From Cyanobacteria bacterium UBA11370 (lineage in GTDB: Bacteria; Cyanobacteriota; Cyanobacteriia; Cyanobacteriales; Coleofasciculaceae), in the NCBI GenBank assembly GCA_003486645.1, contig DNGI01000359.1, positions 10,865 through 29,245 of the forward strand: a DNA stretch of 18,381 nt. The letters are read 5' to 3'. The translations under genes and the position numbers were made by a program. Positions 15,107-18,381 of the stretch are shown in pieces. The notes beneath the pieces are model-generated. The model made no database searches. It saw nothing but the letters and a program-made list of their open reading frames with translations, and had not been told where the DNA came from. The number at the start of each line of letters is the position of its first letter. The stretch's first letter is position 1.

Positions 15107-17380
15107 ATGGATACCGAACATCATTTCCAGCCCTTTTCATCCCAGCCGAATGGCAAGCCACTTCAGTCCTTGCCTCAACCTTATACAACCGAACCCGACG
15201 ACAGTAGCGGAAATACGGTAGATCTAGCCTGGGTGCTTGCGGTTGCGCGTCGCCGAGCAGTAGTAATAGCAGGGGTAGCAATAACATTAATCACAACGTC
15301 TACCCTGTGGCTGCTTTGGAACAAGCATCAGACCATACCAGAGTATCAAGGCTCATTTAAACTTTTAGTAGAACCCGTCACGGCTGAAGATCGATTAAGA
15401 GATCAATTTTTGCTGTCTCAAAATCAAGGGATAGATATCCAAAAAATAGAAGTAGAACGAACAAATTTGTTAGATTACGAGACTCAGATTCGGGTTTTGC
15501 AGAGTCCGAAAATAATGACTCCAGTAATCGAGCAGCTACAAGCTCGGTATGCAGATATTAACTATAATTCCCTACAGGGAAGTCTTTTGATTGTCCGTCT
15601 CACTTATGAAAAAGATGCTCAACAAGAAGGCACAAAAATTTTAGAAATTATTTACCAGGATAAGGATACGGAAGAAATTGAGTTTGTCTTGCAGACAATC
15701 GCCGACGCTTATCTCAAATACAGCTTAGAAGAGCGTCAGAAAAGCCTCAAGCAAGGAATTGGATTTATTGAAGATCAGCTCCCTAATCTCCAGCAGCAAG
15801 TTGATACAATTCAAGGACAACTTCAAACACTGCGCCAGCAATATAGTCTGCTCAATCCTGACCTAACCGAGAACCTTTTGACTGAGCATGTTCTGGCAAT
15901 TAGGAGAAACCGATTAGAGACCGAAGCACAACTCGCTGAAACGCGATCGCTCTACAATACCCTACAAAGACAGTTCAGCCAAGGGAATCCTACAGCCATT
16001 TTGTCTAGGGACGTTGAAGCTTATAAACCCTTACTCGCAGAACTCCAGAGGGTAGAAGCTCAAATCGCCTCAGAATCAGCTCAATTTCGTGAAAATAGTC
16101 CTCCGATGGAAGTGTTACGTGAAAGGCAGCAAAATTTGCGTCTTTTATTAAGTCAGGAATCTCAAGATGTGCTAGAAAATCTAGCAGGTCAAATCCAGGG
16201 ACTAGAGGATCGTTACAACACTATTGCCCAAACTGAAAATCAGATCAACCAAAAACTTCAAAACTTGCCAGCAGTTTCCCGTGAAGTTGGTGATTTACAG
16301 CGGAAATTAGAGGTTGCTACCAATAACCTCAAGGAATTTCTATCTAAACGAGAAGCGTTGAAGCTAGATGCGGCTCAACAAGAAATTCCCTGGCAACTCA
16401 TTAGTCCACCAAAACTCTGGCGTGATGAGAGGGGTGAGTTGATTCCGGTGGAATCTCAATCTGTAAAGCGCTTGTTTGCTATAGCCGTGATTTTAAGTTC
16501 GCTGCTAGGGATAGGAGCGGGTTTTCTGATTGAAATTCTTCATACTGTCTTCCACACTCCCGAAGAAATTAAAGGTACAACAAAGCTGCCTATCTTAGGG
16601 GTCATTCCTTTAAGTAAGGAGCTTCAGAAACTACCGCAGAAATCGAATCAATTTGCTATTGTTGCTAAAGTCGCCAATGTTTCTCGCTCCAAAAAGTATC
16701 GTCAGTTTGATGATCCTGATCGTCATCTAACTCAACGGTACAGCATCTCTCCCTTTATGGAAGCGTTCCGCTCTCTCTACACGAATATTCGCTTACTCAA
16801 CTCTAAGAAACCGATCCATTCATTGGCAATTAGCTCTGCTGTACCTGGAGATGGCAAAACAACGGTTGCTTTGTACTTAGCACAAACAGCATCCACGATT
16901 GGTCAACGGGTTTTATTAGTAGATGCTGATTTGCGTTTCCCTCAGATTCATACCCAGTTAGATTTACCCAATCATCTCGGACTTAGCGATATCATTACTA
17001 CCGACTTAAATCTTAATGATGTGATGCAGCGATCGCCCCTCGATGAGAATTTCTTTGTCTTAACGGCTGGACAGGTTTCAGCCGATCCAATCAAGCTCCT
17101 TTCATCAGATAAAATGCAATATCTGATGGAGCAATTTCAAGCCCGTTTTGACTTAGTTGTTTATGATACTCCACCCCTTTTAGGACTTGGAGACGGTAAT
17201 CTACTAGCCGCTAAGGCAGATGGGACTATATTGGTGGTAGGAATTGAGAAAACAGACCGCTCTTTAGTGATGAAGGGATTTGATGGATTAAAGATTGCTG
17301 GAGCTTCAATCTTGGGTTTAGTGGCTAATGGTGTTCAAGAACACACAACTAATCCTGATGCTTTCTATCGGAGAAACTAA
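15107..17380 (+). CDS. wzc: Wzc-type polysaccharide co-polymerase / BY-kinase
   Basis: This inner-membrane protein controls chain length and export and carries a bacterial tyrosine kinase domain. Order of parts: a Pro/Gln-rich cytoplasmic start (1-45); a first membrane span near 50-71; a periplasmic Wzz-type region (about 75-450) with coiled-coil segments near 215-290 and 360-420; PPKLWRDERGELIPVESQ before the second span (about 456-476); then the kinase. The kinase has Walker A in AVPGDGKTT (578-586), Walker A' VLLVDADLR (602-610) and Walker B DLVVYDTPP (682-690). The oligomer motif EX2RX2R is seen as EAFRSLY (552-558) with Tyr in the last place. The tail after the kinase is short and has only one tyrosine (Y754 in AFYRRN), instead of the usual cluster. 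At 757 residues it is a full-length fused Wzc. Partner of wza upstream. Confidence 0.95.
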   Translation: MDTEHHFQPFSSQPNGKPLQSLPQPYTTEPDDSSGNTVDLAWVLAVARRRAVVIAGVAITLITTSTLWLLWNKHQTIPEYQGSFKLLVEPVTAEDRLRDQFLLSQNQGIDIQKIEVERTNLLDYETQIRVLQSPKIMTPVIEQLQARYADINYNSLQGSLLIVRLTYEKDAQQEGTKILEIIYQDKDTEEIEFVLQTIADAYLKYSLEERQKSLKQGIGFIEDQLPNLQQQVDTIQGQLQTLRQQYSLLNPDLTENLLTEHVLAIRRNRLETEAQLAETRSLYNTLQRQFSQGNPTAILSRDVEAYKPLLAELQRVEAQIASESAQFRENSPPMEVLRERQQNLRLLLSQESQDVLENLAGQIQGLEDRYNTIAQTENQINQKLQNLPAVSREVGDLQRKLEVATNNLKEFLSKREALKLDAAQQEIPWQLISPPKLWRDERGELIPVESQSVKRLFAIAVILSSLLGIGAGFLIEILHTVFHTPEEIKGTTKLPILGVIPLSKELQKLPQKSNQFAIVAKVANVSRSKKYRQFDDPDRHLTQRYSISPFMEAFRSLYTNIRLLNSKKPIHSLAISSAVPGDGKTTVALYLAQTASTIGQRVLLVDADLRFPQIHTQLDLPNHLGLSDIITTDLNLNDVMQRSPLDENFFVLTAGQVSADPIKLLSSDKMQYLMEQFQARFDLVVYDTPPLLGLGDGNLLAAKADGTILVVGIEKTDRSLVMKGFDGLKIAGASILGLVANGVQEHTTNPDAFYRRN

Positions 17381-17387
17381 ATTAAGA

Positions 17388-17405
17388 TAACAAACAACCA
17401 ACAAC
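17388..17405. repeat. CAAC-rich repeat between wzc and the envelope gene
   Basis: The 25-bp gap between convergent stops holds AACAAACAACCAACAAC, a near reverse complement of the GTTGTTT tandem repeat at 1-14. It is too short and imperfect to call a unit with certainty. Confidence 0.35.
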
Positions 17406-18221
17406 TCAAGGCATCCATTCTACAGAAATTCCCACACGACTATCCTTACTTTGTGCTGCATTCTGCTTCTGAATATCTGTGGACAAGCGTAAATTATCAC
17501 TCAAAGCATAGCCAAAGGAAAGGGTTGTAATCCCCACTTCCTCGCTACTTCCCGGAGAAACAAAACTTTGAGTTAACGAAACATCTGCTGCACCAGTACG
17601 AGATAAAACTACCAGTAATCGCACCCCAACATTTAACCCATCTGTTGAATAATCTTCTGTTTCTAGATGTCGATAACCCACCACAGGCGCAACATTTACA
17701 TAACTTCCCAAGGGACGAACATAATAACGTAAATCCGTCCCAAACGCTTCCCGTTCCCCATTAAATGATGCCTGATAATCCCCACTCACTGTTAAACGCG
17801 TTTCACCAATAAAAACATCCTCCACCCCGACATTAAATCCCCCTGCTTGTCCCGTCGAAGGAAACTGAGAATAACCCAACCGCAACCGTGTCCGAAAACT
17901 CGGATCGTTACGAATATCCTCTAAAACATTTGGTATTTCCTTCAACCAACGCTGTAACACGGGACTGTTTTCAATAATGTCTGGACTTAAATCTAAATCA
18001 GGCAGTGGGGAGGGAGGAATAGGATTTTCAGTGTTTGCTGTAAGCGATCGCTCCTCCAAATTTTCTTCCGTTAAATTAATAATAATAGAACGATCAGAAT
18101 TAACAGGCGGCGTTTCACTCCAAGCAGGTGCAGTTACTAACAGAATGCTAATTCCTAATTGCCAGGAGAAAATGGAGAGTGGGGACTGGGGAGTGGGGAG
18201 TGGGGAATAGGATAGTTTCAT
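17406..18221 (-). CDS. Secreted, beta-rich envelope protein of unknown function
   Basis: I do not recognise a characterised family. The ATG at 18221 is preferred over an in-frame TTG at 18251, giving 271 residues. A hydrophobic signal segment WQLGISILLVTAPAWS lies near residues 20-35, so the protein is exported. A low-complexity acidic/proline-rich linker follows, then a short helical stretch PVLQRWLKEIPNVLEDIRND. The remaining 170 residues alternate polar and hydrophobic residues with many Gly and aromatic residues (GVEDVFIGETRLTVSGDYQ, LRYYVRPLGSYVNVAPVVGY), like outer-membrane beta-barrel strands, and end in SVEWMP. The n-region SYSPLPTPQSPLS is encoded by a CCCCACT heptamer repeat, making the signal peptide start unusually long. 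No Shine-Dalgarno site is seen. It is convergent with wzc; a link with polymer export is plausible but unproven. Confidence 0.75.
   Translation of the reverse strand: MKLSYSPLPTPQSPLSIFSWQLGISILLVTAPAWSETPPVNSDRSIIINLTEENLEERSLTANTENPIPPSPLPDLDLSPDIIENSPVLQRWLKEIPNVLEDIRNDPSFRTRLRLGYSQFPSTGQAGGFNVGVEDVFIGETRLTVSGDYQASFNGEREAFGTDLRYYVRPLGSYVNVAPVVGYRHLETEDYSTDGLNVGVRLLVVLSRTGAADVSLTQSFVSPGSSEEVGITTLSFGYALSDNLRLSTDIQKQNAAQSKDSRVGISVEWMP
18178..18205. repeat. Four-copy heptamer minisatellite inside a coding region
   Basis: On the plus strand the units read AGTGGGG, ACTGGGG, AGTGGGG, AGTGGGG; on the coding (minus) strand they are CCCCACT units with one CCCCAGT variant. The 28 bp lie 16 bp after the preferred ATG of the envelope gene and before its signal-peptide core. 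Confidence 0.9.
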
Positions 18222-18381
18222 CGCTTGTTGTAGGCGAGGGACAACGGACAACTATAGCAGAAGGCAGAAGGCAGAGGACTTCAGGGCAAAGGACAGTTGG
18301 CGCAGCGTTCTCGCCAAGGAGTAGGTAGAAGCTTATAAAATCAATGATTTGCTGCAATTAAGAATGTCCTAACCACTTTGG
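18222..18381. repeat. Upstream region with AAGGCAG repeats and small hairpin
   Basis: Two exact AAGGCAG units (18261-18274), after a partial one, form another heptamer repeat. TTGGCG (18297-18302) pairs with CGCCAA (18312-18317) in a small hairpin of a kind I recall as recurring in cyanobacteria. The promoter of the envelope gene should lie here but is not evident, and no further gene begins before the window ends. Confidence 0.5.

Noticed and set aside
15102..15287. Minus-strand leucine-rich small frame opposite the wzc start
   Set aside because: The leucine run mirrors the wzc membrane-proximal coding sequence on the other strand.
18148..18357. Minus-strand 69-codon frame overlapping the start of the envelope gene
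   Set aside because: It runs through heptamer repeats in another frame, and its product shows no recognisable signal or domain.

Overview
The window looks like a chromosomal piece of a cyanobacterium, probably filamentous. ndhA (subunit 1 of the photosynthetic NDH-1 complex) sits at the left edge with a sequence typical of cyanobacteria. HIP1 octamers (GCGATCGC) are scattered in part of the window. Several heptanucleotide tandem repeats resemble the STRR repeats known from filamentous cyanobacteria. The genus cannot be fixed from this sequence.

Everything right of ndhA is an exopolysaccharide (Wzx/Wzy-type) locus with strand switches. From 1.5 to 4.1 kb lie a GT2 glycosyltransferase (minus), an FkbM-type methyltransferase and a CatB-like hexapeptide acetyltransferase (both plus). 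From 4.4 to 12.1 kb a minus-strand series reads, in transcription order: Wzy-like polymerase/ligase, Wzx flippase, an HpnA-like NAD-dependent epimerase/reductase, a phytanoyl-CoA-dioxygenase-like protein, a GT2 glycosyltransferase, and a zinc-ribbon protein with a glycosyltransferase-like C-terminus. From 12.2 to 17.4 kb are a Wza-type SLBB export protein and a Wzc-type tyrosine autokinase (both plus), with an opposed GT-D-like gene between them. The right end holds a secreted, probably beta-rich envelope protein (minus).

Inferred working model: the glycosyltransferases build a lipid-linked repeat unit; the methyltransferase, acetyltransferase, epimerase and dioxygenase supply or decorate sugars; Wzx flips the unit, Wzy polymerises it, and Wzc/Wza control chain length and export. 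No initiating phosphoglycosyltransferase (WbaP/WecA type) lies in the window, so it must be elsewhere.

The intergenic DNA is full of small repeats: two or three MITE-like elements ending in (T)AGGACTTAC, a 277-bp inverted-repeat element flush against the wzy stop codon, hairpin repeats, and heptamer minisatellites. One minisatellite lies inside the 5' coding region of the right-hand envelope gene, where a one-unit change would shift the frame. wzc has a perfect TATAAT box followed by about 230 nt of hairpin-rich leader. I found no CRISPR array, tRNA, rRNA or intact transposase. No wholly new system is evident; the best leads are the possible phase-variable gene, the wzc leader, the zinc-ribbon glycosyltransferase and the dioxygenase.
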